Source: Acetonema longum DSM 6540 (GTDB lineage: Bacteria > Bacillota > Negativicutes > Sporomusales > Acetonemataceae). From it: a stretch of 64,000 nt of DNA. Below the pieces are notes generated by a model. It ran no database searches. It was not told the DNA's origin and saw nothing but the letters and a program-made list of their open reading frames with translations. The translations under genes and the position numbers were made by a program. Positions 16,833 to 25,175 of this stretch are shown piece by piece; the stretch's first letter is position 1, and each line of letters begins with the position of its first letter. The stretch covers positions 1 to 64,000 of the forward strand of contig NZ_AFGF01000269.1 of NCBI RefSeq assembly GCF_000219125.1, read 5' to 3'.

Positions 16833-17315
16833 ATGGCGGAAGTTTCATACATGCCAATTGCTGCCGCAAACGATCCGGGTATACAGGATATTTTATCATT
16901 GCTGCAGGTGCAGAATGCATATATAAACCAGCTGCATAAGATGATTATTGTGTCATCCTTGGATTCACAGGTGTATGATCACGATGAATTTCAAGAATTT
17001 GTAAACCATTTTTTTGTATTTATGCAGCATCATTTTAGCAGCATTGGGTTCAGTAAAGCCATTGGAGTGATCCAGGTATATTGTGCTACCTTATTTGAAT
17101 TCTTGTTGGATGATCAGGTGGTAGCGGCAGCGGAACAGTTAGAGATTGCAATCAGCCATCTGGAGATATTGTCCAGTTATTCGGAAATGCGTATCAATCC
17201 CAAAATGGTATTGTTAAATTATGGGTTGGGACTTCTGGAAGAAACTCAGCTGAAAATCATCGAAGTGCTGGAGGAGCTGATCCAGGACTCGCGGAAGAAT
17301 CAGCTGCCCAATTAA
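16833..17315 (+). CDS. hypothetical helical protein
   Basis: Protein of 160 residues with no family I recognise. It is predicted mostly alpha-helical, with no signal peptide or membrane segment, and is rich in hydrophobic heptads (for example EQLEIAISHLEILSSYSEM). Two His-rich stretches (NHFFVFMQHHF) stand near the middle. GGGGGTG lies at good distance upstream of the ATG. It follows the pilus operon by 155 bases and is ended by a terminator at 17388-17432, so it could be the last gene of that unit or a separate one. Confidence 0.7.
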   Translation: MAEVSYMPIAAANDPGIQDILSLLQVQNAYINQLHKMIIVSSLDSQVYDHDEFQEFVNHFFVFMQHHFSSIGFSKAIGVIQVYCATLFEFLLDDQVVAAAEQLEIAISHLEILSSYSEMRINPKMVLLNYGLGLLEETQLKIIEVLEELIQDSRKNQLPN

Positions 17316-17387
17316 TTGTCCCGCGCAGGGAGTGCCTGTCTTGAGGTATCTGTGAATACGTGGTAATATATATATGACTCAAATGTC

Positions 17388-17432
17388 ATGAAGACATTGA
17401 TTCTTTGGGAATCCTTGTCTTCATTGCTTTTT
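17388..17432 (+). terminator. terminator before larB
   Basis: ATGAAGACA at 17388-17396 pairs with TGTCTTCAT at 17416-17424, followed by TGCTTTTT. Confidence 0.6.
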
Positions 17433-17499
17433 ACGGTTCAGTTTTGCACATTTCGCATGCGATCATCTTGTTTACGATATAAGGAGACGATGGAGATTT

Positions 17500-18252
17500 A
17501 TGAATACCAAGACAATCAGCGACGTTCTGCAGGCCTTTCGTCAGGAAGAAATATCTTTAGATGAAGCTTTGGAAAAACTTAAATTTCTGCCTTATGAAGA
17601 CTTGTCTTTTGCCAAGTTAGATCATCACCGGGCCATCCGGCAAGGCTTTCCGGAAGTGGTGTTTTGTCAGGGTAAAACAGTGGAGCAGGTAGCAACGATT
17701 GTAGAACGGTTAGCCGAGCGGAATAAGAGTGTTCTAGCCACCCGCGCTTCGAAAGAAATGTATGAAGCGGTTCGCCGCCTGGTACCGGACTCCATCTATT
17801 ATGAACTGCCCCGCCTTATTGTGGTGAACCGGGAAGAAGCCAGGCAAGACGACGACAGGTACATCCTGGTCATGACTGCCGGCACCAGCGATATCCCGGT
17901 GGCGGAAGAAGCGGCTATTACGGCTGAATTGATGGGGAATAGGGTAACACGGGTGTTTGATGTGGGCGTTGCCGGCATTCATCGGCTGCTTGCCCAGCAT
18001 GAGATCATCCAGCAGGCCAATGTATTGATTGTTGTAGCCGGAATGGAAGGAGCCCTGGCCAGTGTGGTAGGGGGAATGGTAGATAAACCGGTCATCGCCG
18101 TTCCTACCAGTGTCGGTTATGGCGCCAATTTCGGCGGCCTGGCAGCTTTGCTGGCCATGCTGAACAGCTGTGCCGCCGGTATTGCCGTGGTGAATATTGA
18201 CAATGGTTTTGGCGCCGGCAGGATGGCCAGTATTATAAATCATATGAGGTGA
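17500..18252 (+). CDS. larB: nickel pincer cofactor biosynthesis protein LarB
   Basis: Pyridinium-3,5-biscarboxylic acid mononucleotide synthase, which carboxylates nicotinate adenine dinucleotide on the way to the Ni-pincer cofactor. 250 residues; the C-terminal PurE-like (AIR carboxylase) domain shows TAGTSDIPVAEEAAITAELMG and PTSVGYGANFGGLAALLAML. The larC gene follows 4 bases later. larE and larA are not in the window. Confidence 0.9.
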   Translation: MNTKTISDVLQAFRQEEISLDEALEKLKFLPYEDLSFAKLDHHRAIRQGFPEVVFCQGKTVEQVATIVERLAERNKSVLATRASKEMYEAVRRLVPDSIYYELPRLIVVNREEARQDDDRYILVMTAGTSDIPVAEEAAITAELMGNRVTRVFDVGVAGIHRLLAQHEIIQQANVLIVVAGMEGALASVVGGMVDKPVIAVPTSVGYGANFGGLAALLAMLNSCAAGIAVVNIDNGFGAGRMASIINHMR

Positions 18253-18256
18253 ACCG

Positions 18257-19441
18257 ATGAGTGCAATCTATTTAGACTGTTTTTCCGGCATTAGCGGCAA
18301 TATGATCCTGGGAGCACTGCTGGACGCAGGGTTGCCGGAGGACAAACTGCGCGGCGCGATTGCAAAACTGTCGCTGTCAGGCTTTGAAATAAGCATCAAA
18401 TCGGTTGAGAAAAAAGGAATTCATGCTGTTTATGTGGACGTGCGGCTGGGAAGATTCCAACGCCAGCACAGACATTTGCCGGATATCATCGAGATTATTC
18501 ACCGGGCCGATTTGCCGGAACCTGTGAAGGCTGACAGCGTCAAAGTTTTTCAACGCCTGGCCGAGGCGGAAGCGAAAGTGCACAGCGCTCCGGTGGACCA
18601 TATTCACTTTCATGAGGTGGGAGCTGCCGATGCGATCATTGATATTGTCGGTTCTGTTTACGGCTTTCATTTTTTAGGAATCAGCGAAATTTATTGCTCC
18701 AGGTTGCACGTAGGTTCCGGTTTCGTGAAATGCAGCCATGGTGTGATGCCTGTGCCTGCTCCGGCTACTGCCGAACTGCTGCATGGCATACCTTACTATA
18801 GCGGCGATGTGGCTAAAGAATTGGTAACTCCAACCGGCGCGGCGATTGTCGCCACGCTGGGAACCGGATTCGGCGGCATGCCGGCTGATTTTATCAGTCG
18901 CAGCACCGGCTACGGCGCCGGGACATGGGACCTGGAGATCCCCAATGTTTTGCGTCTGCATCTGGGAGAACGAAATGTCCGGACCCATATAGGGACGGAA
19001 GGGCTGTACGTGCTGGAAACCAATATTGACGATATGAATCCGCAATACTATAACTATGTCATGGACAAAGTGTTTGCCCTTGGCGCTTTGGATGTGTGGC
19101 TTACGCCCATCATAATGAAGAAGGGACGACCGGCCAATACACTGTCGATGCTGATTTCCGCTGATTTGCTTGAGACAGTTTCCGCTTTGGTGCTGCAAGA
19201 AACTTCATCCATCGGGATGCGATATTATCCTGTCCGGAGATCTATTGCCTCCCGGACGATTCATGACGTACCCACACCCTGGGGCAGGGTAAGACTCAAA
19301 GTCAGCCGGCATGAAGGCAGGATCTGCAATATTTCTCCCGAATATGAAGACTGCCGTCAACTGGCTCTGCAGCAGAATGTGCCCCTTAAGGCAGTCGCTC
19401 AGGCTGCGCTGCAGGCAGCCTATGATTCAGATTCAGTATAG
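18257..19441 (+). CDS. larC: nickel insertion protein LarC
   Basis: CTP-dependent nickel insertase/cyclometallase finishing the Ni-pincer nucleotide. 394 residues in one uninterrupted frame, unlike Lactobacillus plantarum where larC is split by a programmed frameshift. The N-terminal DCFSGISGNMILGALLDAG and the His-rich DHIHFHEVGAADAIIDIVG are characteristic. The substrate user would be lactate racemase or another LarA homologue elsewhere. AGGTGA precedes the ATG. Confidence 0.9.
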   Translation: MSAIYLDCFSGISGNMILGALLDAGLPEDKLRGAIAKLSLSGFEISIKSVEKKGIHAVYVDVRLGRFQRQHRHLPDIIEIIHRADLPEPVKADSVKVFQRLAEAEAKVHSAPVDHIHFHEVGAADAIIDIVGSVYGFHFLGISEIYCSRLHVGSGFVKCSHGVMPVPAPATAELLHGIPYYSGDVAKELVTPTGAAIVATLGTGFGGMPADFISRSTGYGAGTWDLEIPNVLRLHLGERNVRTHIGTEGLYVLETNIDDMNPQYYNYVMDKVFALGALDVWLTPIIMKKGRPANTLSMLISADLLETVSALVLQETSSIGMRYYPVRRSIASRTIHDVPTPWGRVRLKVSRHEGRICNISPEYEDCRQLALQQNVPLKAVAQAALQAAYDSDSV

Positions 19442-19475
19442 AATCTCCCGGGGACAGTGAGGAGAAGGTATCGCT

Positions 19476-20435
19476 ATGATTGAAAATCAACTGGTAAAAG
19501 CAAAAGTAGATCTTTTATCCGTTCAGTTTAGAAACATGGGTCTTACTGTTAAGGAAATAAGGCCGATTGATTACGGGGCGCAGATAAGAGTGACCGATGA
19601 AACGGCGGTAGTCACCGTAAATGTTTATCACGGCAAAAAAGGGATTTCCCTTACGGTCGGCGGCAGTTCCGGTCAGCCATTGACCGCCAGGGTCCGGTCC
19701 GCTGTTTTAGGACAGCCGGAATCTGCTGCCTGCCCGCTCCCTGTCCCCGGCCAGACTGCACGGCCAACCGGATTTGAAACTGTGCCGGATTTTGATTTCC
19801 GCTGGATCGGCAGTGATGAGTCGGGTAAGGGAGATTTCTTCGGTCCGTTGGTGGTCGCTGCGGTTATGGTGGATGAAACTACCGCGGCTCAATTGACCGA
19901 ATGCGGCATAAAGGATTGCAAACTGCTGTCGGATGACAAAGTTCGGGCATTTGCTGTCCGAATCCGGGCAATTTGCCGCGAGAGGTTTGTTGAGCTTGAA
20001 TTGGCGCCGGAGAGATATAACGCTCTGTATCAGGAATTTCAGGCCGTAGGCAAAAATTTAAACCAGCTTTTAGCCTGGGGCCATGCCCGGGTGCTGGAGG
20101 AGCTGCTAGGGAAAGTTCCCTGCCGTTTTGCCATTGCCGACCAATTTGCCGCGGAACATCAGCTGATCACTCAGTTGATGGAAAAGGGCAGGCAAGTGAC
20201 GCTGGTGCAAATACCGCGGGCCGAACGGAATATTGCTGTTGCCGCGGCTTCAGTTTTGGCCAGAGACCGGTTTTTAGCCTGCCTCGCAGCTTTAGAGGAA
20301 CAGTTTGATATGAAGTTCCCCAAGGGAGCTTCGTCATTAGTTGTGACGGCCGGGCGACAGTTTGCGGACAGGTATGACAGGGCCTCTTTGCCTGAAGTGT
20401 GCAAACTGCATTTCAGGACTGTATCCCAAATATAG
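19476..20435 (+). CDS. rnhC: ribonuclease HIII
   Basis: Cleaves RNA in RNA/DNA hybrids. 319 residues: an N-terminal TBP-like domain (about 1-85) and a catalytic domain starting at WIGSDESGKGDFFGPLVVAA, whose Asp-Glu-Ser-Gly-Lys-Gly motif is typical of HIII. Later acidic residues are in GIKDCKLLSDDKV and FAIADQFA. AGGAGAAGG precedes the ATG. A terminator follows immediately. Confidence 0.92.
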   Translation: MIENQLVKAKVDLLSVQFRNMGLTVKEIRPIDYGAQIRVTDETAVVTVNVYHGKKGISLTVGGSSGQPLTARVRSAVLGQPESAACPLPVPGQTARPTGFETVPDFDFRWIGSDESGKGDFFGPLVVAAVMVDETTAAQLTECGIKDCKLLSDDKVRAFAVRIRAICRERFVELELAPERYNALYQEFQAVGKNLNQLLAWGHARVLEELLGKVPCRFAIADQFAAEHQLITQLMEKGRQVTLVQIPRAERNIAVAAASVLARDRFLACLAALEEQFDMKFPKGASSLVVTAGRQFADRYDRASLPEVCKLHFRTVSQI

Positions 20436-20464
20436 CATGAGGCAGGAAAACTCCTGCCTCATGC
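20435..20464 (+). terminator. terminator of rnhC
   Basis: GCATGAGGCAGGA pairs perfectly with TCCTGCCTCATGC around AAAC; no strong U-run follows. Confidence 0.55.
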
Positions 20465-20518
20465 CAAAACATCATAAATAAATGAGTCGTATACATTACA
20501 AATAAAGGGCGTGGATCC

Positions 20519-21304
20519 ATGAAAGACGTACAGAATACTTCCGACCAGAGGGGCATTGCGATTCAAAAAGTCGGAGTCAATGATGTCCATCTTCCATTGA
20601 TGATTAAAACAAAATACGGATCGTATCAGTCGGTTTTAGCGAAAATACGCCTGACGGTAGATTTGCCTCAGGAATATAAAGGAACCCATATGAGCCGGTT
20701 TATCGAGGTATTAAGCGAATGGCGGCAAAAACCCATCTCCAATAAAGAAATGGAACAAATCTTGATTGATATCCTCCATCGCTTACAGGCTCAAAAGGCT
20801 CATATTGATATCCAGTTTAAATATTTCATTGAAAAAACCGCTCCGGTCAGCGGTCTGCCCAGCATGTTGGATTATGACTGCATCTTCAGCGGTGATATGG
20901 TAACAGGCGGCCGGTTGAATTTTGTCATGGGGGTCTCGGTCCCGTTTACTTCTCTTTGTCCCTGCAGCAAGGAAATATCCTGCTATGGCGCCCATAATCA
21001 GCGGGGCGTCATGCGGGTTCAGGTCAGGCACCGGCCAGGCAGTTATTTATGGATTGAGGATCTGGTGACATTGATGGAAGAGCAGGGAAGCTGCCCGGTC
21101 TATCCTCTGTTAAAGCGGGAAGACGAAAAATATGTAACCGAGAAAGCCTATGAAAATCCCAAATTTGTGGAAGACGTTTTACGGGACTTGGTACTGGTGT
21201 TACGCCGGACTCAGGGAATAAGCTGGTTCAAAATTGAATGCGAAAATTTCGAGAGCATTCATAATCACAGCGCTTATGCGTATCATATGGAACAATTGGA
21301 TTAA
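20519..21304 (+). CDS. folE2: GTP cyclohydrolase FolE2 (type IB)
   Basis: Converts GTP to dihydroneopterin triphosphate for folate or queuosine. 261 residues with the family motifs GVNDVHLPL, the metal-binding TSLCPCSKEISCYGAHNQRG and the C-terminal FESIHNHSAYAYH. The FolE2 type works with metals other than zinc and often replaces FolE under zinc limitation. Stands alone between rnhC and an opposite-strand gene. Confidence 0.92.
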   Translation: MKDVQNTSDQRGIAIQKVGVNDVHLPLMIKTKYGSYQSVLAKIRLTVDLPQEYKGTHMSRFIEVLSEWRQKPISNKEMEQILIDILHRLQAQKAHIDIQFKYFIEKTAPVSGLPSMLDYDCIFSGDMVTGGRLNFVMGVSVPFTSLCPCSKEISCYGAHNQRGVMRVQVRHRPGSYLWIEDLVTLMEEQGSCPVYPLLKREDEKYVTEKAYENPKFVEDVLRDLVLVLRRTQGISWFKIECENFESIHNHSAYAYHMEQLD

Positions 21305-21311
21305 CCCCGGT

Positions 21312-21683
21312 TCACTGGGGCATTGTCATATCAGAGTCTAAGGTTTCCGTTAAGTGGGGATAAAAGAACTGACAATACTCGGGGGTTAGGTTCAGCTTGG
21401 TTAGTTCGGCCAGTAAAGCTTGGGATACGGCGGTTTCAAACTCAATGATGGTATCGTTGGTCAGAGAGACGGCATCTTCAACCAAGATGATTACATAGGA
21501 TTTTACCTCCGGAGCATTGTCCGGGACTTCGCTCCGGGCCAGAGGAATTTCAGGGATGATCCGGATGGTGCCAAAATAGTCGCCGGCTGCATCCAAAACC
21601 AGGCCGCGGTAGGTATTAAACCAAAGGGTACGAGTCAATTTTACGCTGACAGTTACAGATATTTGTTCAGATGTTTCTTCCAT
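21312..21683 (-). CDS. hypothetical acidic protein
   Basis: Protein of 123 residues from the ATG at 21683 (GGAAAGG nine bases upstream); a start at 21710 is also open but less supported. No recognised family. It is acidic, has no signal peptide or membrane segment, and contains an alternating beta-like stretch (ISVTVSVKLTRTLWFNTYRG) with a C-terminal region LTPEYCQFFYPHLTETL. It converges with folE2, whose stop lies 8 bases away. Confidence 0.65.
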   Translation of the reverse strand: MEETSEQISVTVSVKLTRTLWFNTYRGLVLDAAGDYFGTIRIIPEIPLARSEVPDNAPEVKSYVIILVEDAVSLTNDTIIEFETAVSQALLAELTKLNLTPEYCQFFYPHLTETLDSDMTMPQ

Positions 21684-21826
21684 GTTGTTTTCGTCCTTTC
21701 CATCATTCATTGTATCTTTGCCATTATATCATTCTTTTGCTCTGTTACAAAATAGTTCAGGCCTATATTTAAGCATAATTTATGAAAAAGAGACGGCTTT
21801 TTTATCGATATTCCCGATTAATGGAG

Positions 21827-21855
21827 TTGACAAAAAGTCTGACTTCTGATAAGTT
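21827..21855 (+). promoter_or_regulatory. promoter of cobalamin riboswitch unit 1
   Basis: TTGACA (21827-21832), 17 bases, TAAGTT (21850-21855). The -35 is consensus, the -10 weak. Confidence 0.4.
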
Positions 21856-21899
21856 ACAAACAGTACTTCACAATGATGTATCGAGAATTTCATATGGAT

Positions 21900-22097
21900 G
21901 GACAGGCGCCCTACGGGGCTTAATAGGGAAGACCGGTGTAAGGCCGGCGCGGTCCCGCCACTGTAATGGGGAGCGAATCCAAATAACGCCACTGAGATAT
22001 ATGCTTGGGAAGGCTTGGATGAGCGAGGAACCAGAGCCAGGAGAACTGCCTGTTTTAAAATCACCGTTTTACCTACGAGCGATAGGGAGGGGATTTC
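21900..22097 (+). promoter_or_regulatory. cobalamin riboswitch 1 (cbiL-cbiK-ABC)
   Basis: Canonical cobalamin aptamer: AGGCGCC hairpin, TTAATAGGGAAG, the CCGGTG...GCCGGCGCGGTCCCGCCACTGTAA core and the B12 box GCCAGGAGAACTGCC at 22036-22050, then ACGAGCGATAGGGAGGGG. A terminator follows before cbiL, so the expected action is premature termination when cobalamin is bound. Confidence 0.95.
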
Positions 22098-22143
22098 GCG
22101 CATCAAGCGCTTAATCTATCCCGACTGTGGTCGGGATATTTAA

Positions 22144-22185
22144 CAAAAGCCCGTCTGTCTGGTTGCGGACGGACTTTTGTTTTTG
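22144..22185 (+). terminator. expression-platform terminator of riboswitch 1
   Basis: AAAAG-CCGTC pairs with GACGG-CTTTT and is followed by GTTTTT. Confidence 0.7.
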
Positions 22186-22343
22186 GCACTCAATTCAGGG
22201 AGAAAGGAGAAGGTGGTAATCGATGATACTTTATCCTTAACTATTGAGGCGGCGTATCAGCTTTAAGGCGACTGCGAGGCCGGTCAGCCCTGGAAGAGGA
22301 CATGAGGAAATATAGAAATTTTATACATAGGAGAGATCATTAC

Positions 22344-23052
22344 ATGACAGGAACATTTTACGGTGTGGGTGTCGGTCCAGGAGACCCGGATTTGTTGACC
22401 TTAAAAGCAGTGGAAGTCATCCGCAGCGCTGATGTGCTCATTGCCCCGAAAACGGAAAAAACGGGAAAGTCTGGCTTTTTCCATTGTGAAACGCCATATT
22501 CAGCCCCATACGCAGGTTGTGGACATGGTATTCCCGATGATCAAAGATACCCAAGCCTTAGGCGGGAGCTGGGCAGATAACAAGAAGAAAATTCTGGAGT
22601 TTCTGCAGGAAGGTAAAAAGGTAGTTTTTATCACTCTGGGCGATCCCATGCTGTACAGCACTTATATCTATGTGTTTAAACTCTTGCAGGATTTAGGGCA
22701 TCAGGTAGTCAACATACCGGGCATCCCGGCGTTTTGCGCCATTACCAGTCATACCGGCTTCCCCATAGCCGAGTGGACGGATGTAGTGGCAATTGTACCT
22801 GCTACCGCTGCCCCGGATAAAATAGAGAAGGTGCTGGACATCTGCGATGCGGCCGTCTTGATGAAGGTGTATAAAAACAGCAGCCAGATCATTGGAATGC
22901 TCCAGGAAAAAGGTTTTGCGGCTAATGCCGTATTGGCAAGTGATGTAGGGACTGAACGCGAAATGATCGTCCGCAATATCAGCGAGGCCAAAGACCAGCC
23001 TTGCAGCTATCTGTCCACTATTGTTGCCAGGCGTGCTGCGCAGAACAGATAG
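22344..23052 (+). pseudogene. cbiL: precorrin-2/cobalt-factor-2 C20-methyltransferase CbiL, frameshifted
   Basis: Methylates C20 in corrin ring synthesis. The ATG at 22344 (GGAGA upstream) begins [20 protein letters not shown], the SAM-binding start of the family. The frame stops at 22580, but from about 22470 the +1 frame continues as [20 protein letters not shown] through ITLGDPMLYSTYIYV to 23052. Removing one A from the six-A run at 22456-22461 restores a 235-residue CbiL of normal length. All other motifs are intact, so it is a recent mutation, a sequencing error, or an A-run where slippage could partly restore the product. Confidence 0.85.
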
Positions 23053-23094
23053 GGTCAAAAATACAAAAAAATACAAGATGAAGGGATGACTAAG

Positions 23095-23991
23095 ATGACC
23101 ATGCAAAAACTAATGAGCTTAGGAGTTGTGATGATTTTGGCGGTAATGATGGTTGCCGGCGCTTTCCAGGGCGTTGACGCCGCCCCTGCAAAAAAAGCCA
23201 TTTTGGTTGTAAGCTTCGGGACTACCTTTGCCGAAACTCGTCAAAATACCATTGAGGCCATTGAAAAGAAAGTTCAGCAAACCTTCCCCGACTATGAAGT
23301 CCGCCGGGTATTTACCTCTAATATTGTCAGAAAGAACCTGGCTGCAAACGATAACCTGCATGTGGATGATCTGGTGACTGCCCTGAATAAATTGAAGAAT
23401 GAAGGCTTTACCCATGTAGTTGTGCAGTCCACCCATATCATTCCCGGTGAAGAATTCGAGCACAAAATAGTGGATACCGTTGCTAAATATAAAAATAGTT
23501 TCCAAGAGATCGTGATTGGGCGTCCGATGCTCTACTTCGAAGGACAGAACCCTGATGACTATCAGCTGGCGGTGAAAGCATTGCAACAGCAACTGCCGAA
23601 ACTCAAAAAAGGTGAAGCTGTTGTTTTAATGGGCCATGGAACTCCCGAGCACAAGGCTAATGCCAACTACCAGGCCTTCCAGGATAAACTGAAAGCGAAC
23701 AAATTACCGGTATATATCGGAACGGTAGAGGCAGCACCTACTCTGGAAGATGTGGAAGAAGCACTGCGCGCCAATAAGATTAAGAAAGTAATCCTCATGC
23801 CGTTTATGATCGTTGCCGGCGACCATGCCAACAATGATATGGCGGGTGATGAGTCTGATTCCTGGAAATCGATTTTGACTGAAAAAGGCTACAAAGTGGA
23901 AGTATACTTGACTGGGCTGGGTGCTAATCCGGCTGTTCAGGATATTTATGTCCAGCACGTTAAGGATGCTATCGCCGGCATGAAGCTCTAA
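23095..23991 (+). CDS. cbiK: exported sirohydrochlorin cobaltochelatase CbiK
   Basis: Inserts Co2+ (or Fe2+) into sirohydrochlorin. 298 residues with a clear signal peptide (LGVVMILAVMMVAGAFQGVDA, cut before APAKK), so the enzyme acts outside the cytoplasmic membrane. CbiK motifs are ILVVSFGTTFAETRQNTI, the His motifs QSTHIIPGEEFEH and LMGHGTPEHKANA, and PFMIVAGDHANNDMAG. It resembles the periplasmic CbiK-P of Desulfovibrio vulgaris, which as I recall also sits with cbiL and an ABC importer. The ATG at 23095 is 9 bases after AAGGG; 23086 is too close. Confidence 0.9.
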   Translation: MTMQKLMSLGVVMILAVMMVAGAFQGVDAAPAKKAILVVSFGTTFAETRQNTIEAIEKKVQQTFPDYEVRRVFTSNIVRKNLAANDNLHVDDLVTALNKLKNEGFTHVVVQSTHIIPGEEFEHKIVDTVAKYKNSFQEIVIGRPMLYFEGQNPDDYQLAVKALQQQLPKLKKGEAVVLMGHGTPEHKANANYQAFQDKLKANKLPVYIGTVEAAPTLEDVEEALRANKIKKVILMPFMIVAGDHANNDMAGDESDSWKSILTEKGYKVEVYLTGLGANPAVQDIYVQHVKDAIAGMKL

Positions 23992-24005
23992 GAGCGGCGA
24001 GGTAA

Positions 24006-24077
24006 GCCCGTCAATGGCGTTGGGCGCCATGACGGGCGGCCGAAAATGCCCTTCAGTAATCCTGAAGGGCATTTTCG
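24006..24077 (+). terminator. double hairpin after cbiK
   Basis: A hairpin at about 24007-24036 (CCCGTCA/TGACGGG) is followed by a perfect 16-bp stem, CGAAAATGCCCTTCAG at 24041-24056 with its complement at 24062-24077 ending in ATTTTCG. Confidence 0.65.
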
Positions 24078-24200
24078 ACGAGATCATAAACCTCTGCATT
24101 ATCCGGAAAAATCGATTTGTCCCATACCCGTATAGAAAAAGCTAATGGGCGATTGAACAGGAGTCTGGTCAAGCCTGATACAGCAAAAAGGGGAATGACT

Positions 24201-25175
24201 GTGAAAATACATAGAATAGGGGCGGGCGTCTGCCTGGCAGTATTGCTTATCTTACATCTGACCGGCTGCTCCTTCCGGTCTGCCGGACCTTTGCCCTCAG
24301 CTGCACCTGACAATGCCTATCTAACAGTGGTTGATGATGCCGGCCGCACAGTTATTTTAGCCAAAAAACCGGAACGGGTTGTCATATTGTCGGCCAGTCT
24401 GGTGGATTTATATTACGCAGTAGGAGGCAGGGCTGTGGGCCGGCTGGATTCCAAAACCCTGGCCTTGTCACCGGAAGCTCAGGCATTGCCGTTAGTGGGA
24501 ATGGTCGGCAATGTGAACCTGGAAGCCTTAATCTCTCTGCAGCCGGATCTGGTGATTGGCCTACAGGGCGCCGGCGAGCAGTTGATCCCGGTTATGGAGA
24601 GCAGCAGGATACCCTATTTGCTGCTGCGCATGAAAACTTATGAAGATGTGCGGCAGAAAATGAAACTGTTTGGCGATATCGCCGGAACCGGGCCGCAGGC
24701 CGGTGAAAAAGCGGCGGATTTGGACAGCCGGGTTCAGGCCACGATTCAACAGCTTCCCGTTGCGTCAAAAAAAGTCGTTATTCTGCACGCCACCGCCAAA
24801 ACCGTTACGGTGGAGCTGGAGAATACCATTGCCGGCGATGTGGCCAAGATGCTGCGGCTGAACAACATTGCCGCCGGCAGCAGAGCCCTTGACGGAAATC
24901 CGGATATGACTCCCTACAGCATGGAAAAATTGATCGAAGCCGATCCGGACTTGGTCATGATTACCCTGATGGGTAACCATGAATCGATTGAACGCCGGCT
25001 GCGGGCTGATGTGGAGAGCAATCCGGCCTGGACCAGCCTTCGGGCGGTAAAAAGCAAACAGATCTTTTTTCTGCCCACCGGCCTTTATTGGCTGAATCCG
25101 GGGATTCGCTATGATGAGGCAGTGCTCCAGATGGCCCGGATTGTATATCCGGAGGTATTTAAACATGGAAAATAA
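24201..25175 (+). CDS. ABC transporter substrate-binding lipoprotein (FecB/BtuF family)
   Basis: Periplasmic binding protein of about 324 residues anchored as a lipoprotein: MKIHRIGAGVCLAVLLILHLTGC ends in the lipobox LTGC. A Fe-siderophore/cobalamin-type fold is shown by GRTVILAKKPERVVILSASLVDLYYAVGG and LEALISLQPDLVIG. I chose the GTG at 24201, seven bases after AGGGGA; the ATG at 24195 is too close. The next gene overlaps by 11 bases. With cbiK and cbiL it may import a corrinoid, a cobalt-porphyrinoid precursor or an iron chelate; substrate is not visible. Confidence 0.85.
   Translation: MKIHRIGAGVCLAVLLILHLTGCSFRSAGPLPSAAPDNAYLTVVDDAGRTVILAKKPERVVILSASLVDLYYAVGGRAVGRLDSKTLALSPEAQALPLVGMVGNVNLEALISLQPDLVIGLQGAGEQLIPVMESSRIPYLLLRMKTYEDVRQKMKLFGDIAGTGPQAGEKAADLDSRVQATIQQLPVASKKVVILHATAKTVTVELENTIAGDVAKMLRLNNIAAGSRALDGNPDMTPYSMEKLIEADPDLVMITLMGNHESIERRLRADVESNPAWTSLRAVKSKQIFFLPTGLYWLNPGIRYDEAVLQMARIVYPEVFKHGK

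Noticed and set aside
24117-24200. Upstream extension of the ABC substrate-binding protein gene
   Set aside because: It would bury the lipoprotein signal peptide; the GTG at 24201 places it correctly at the N-terminus.
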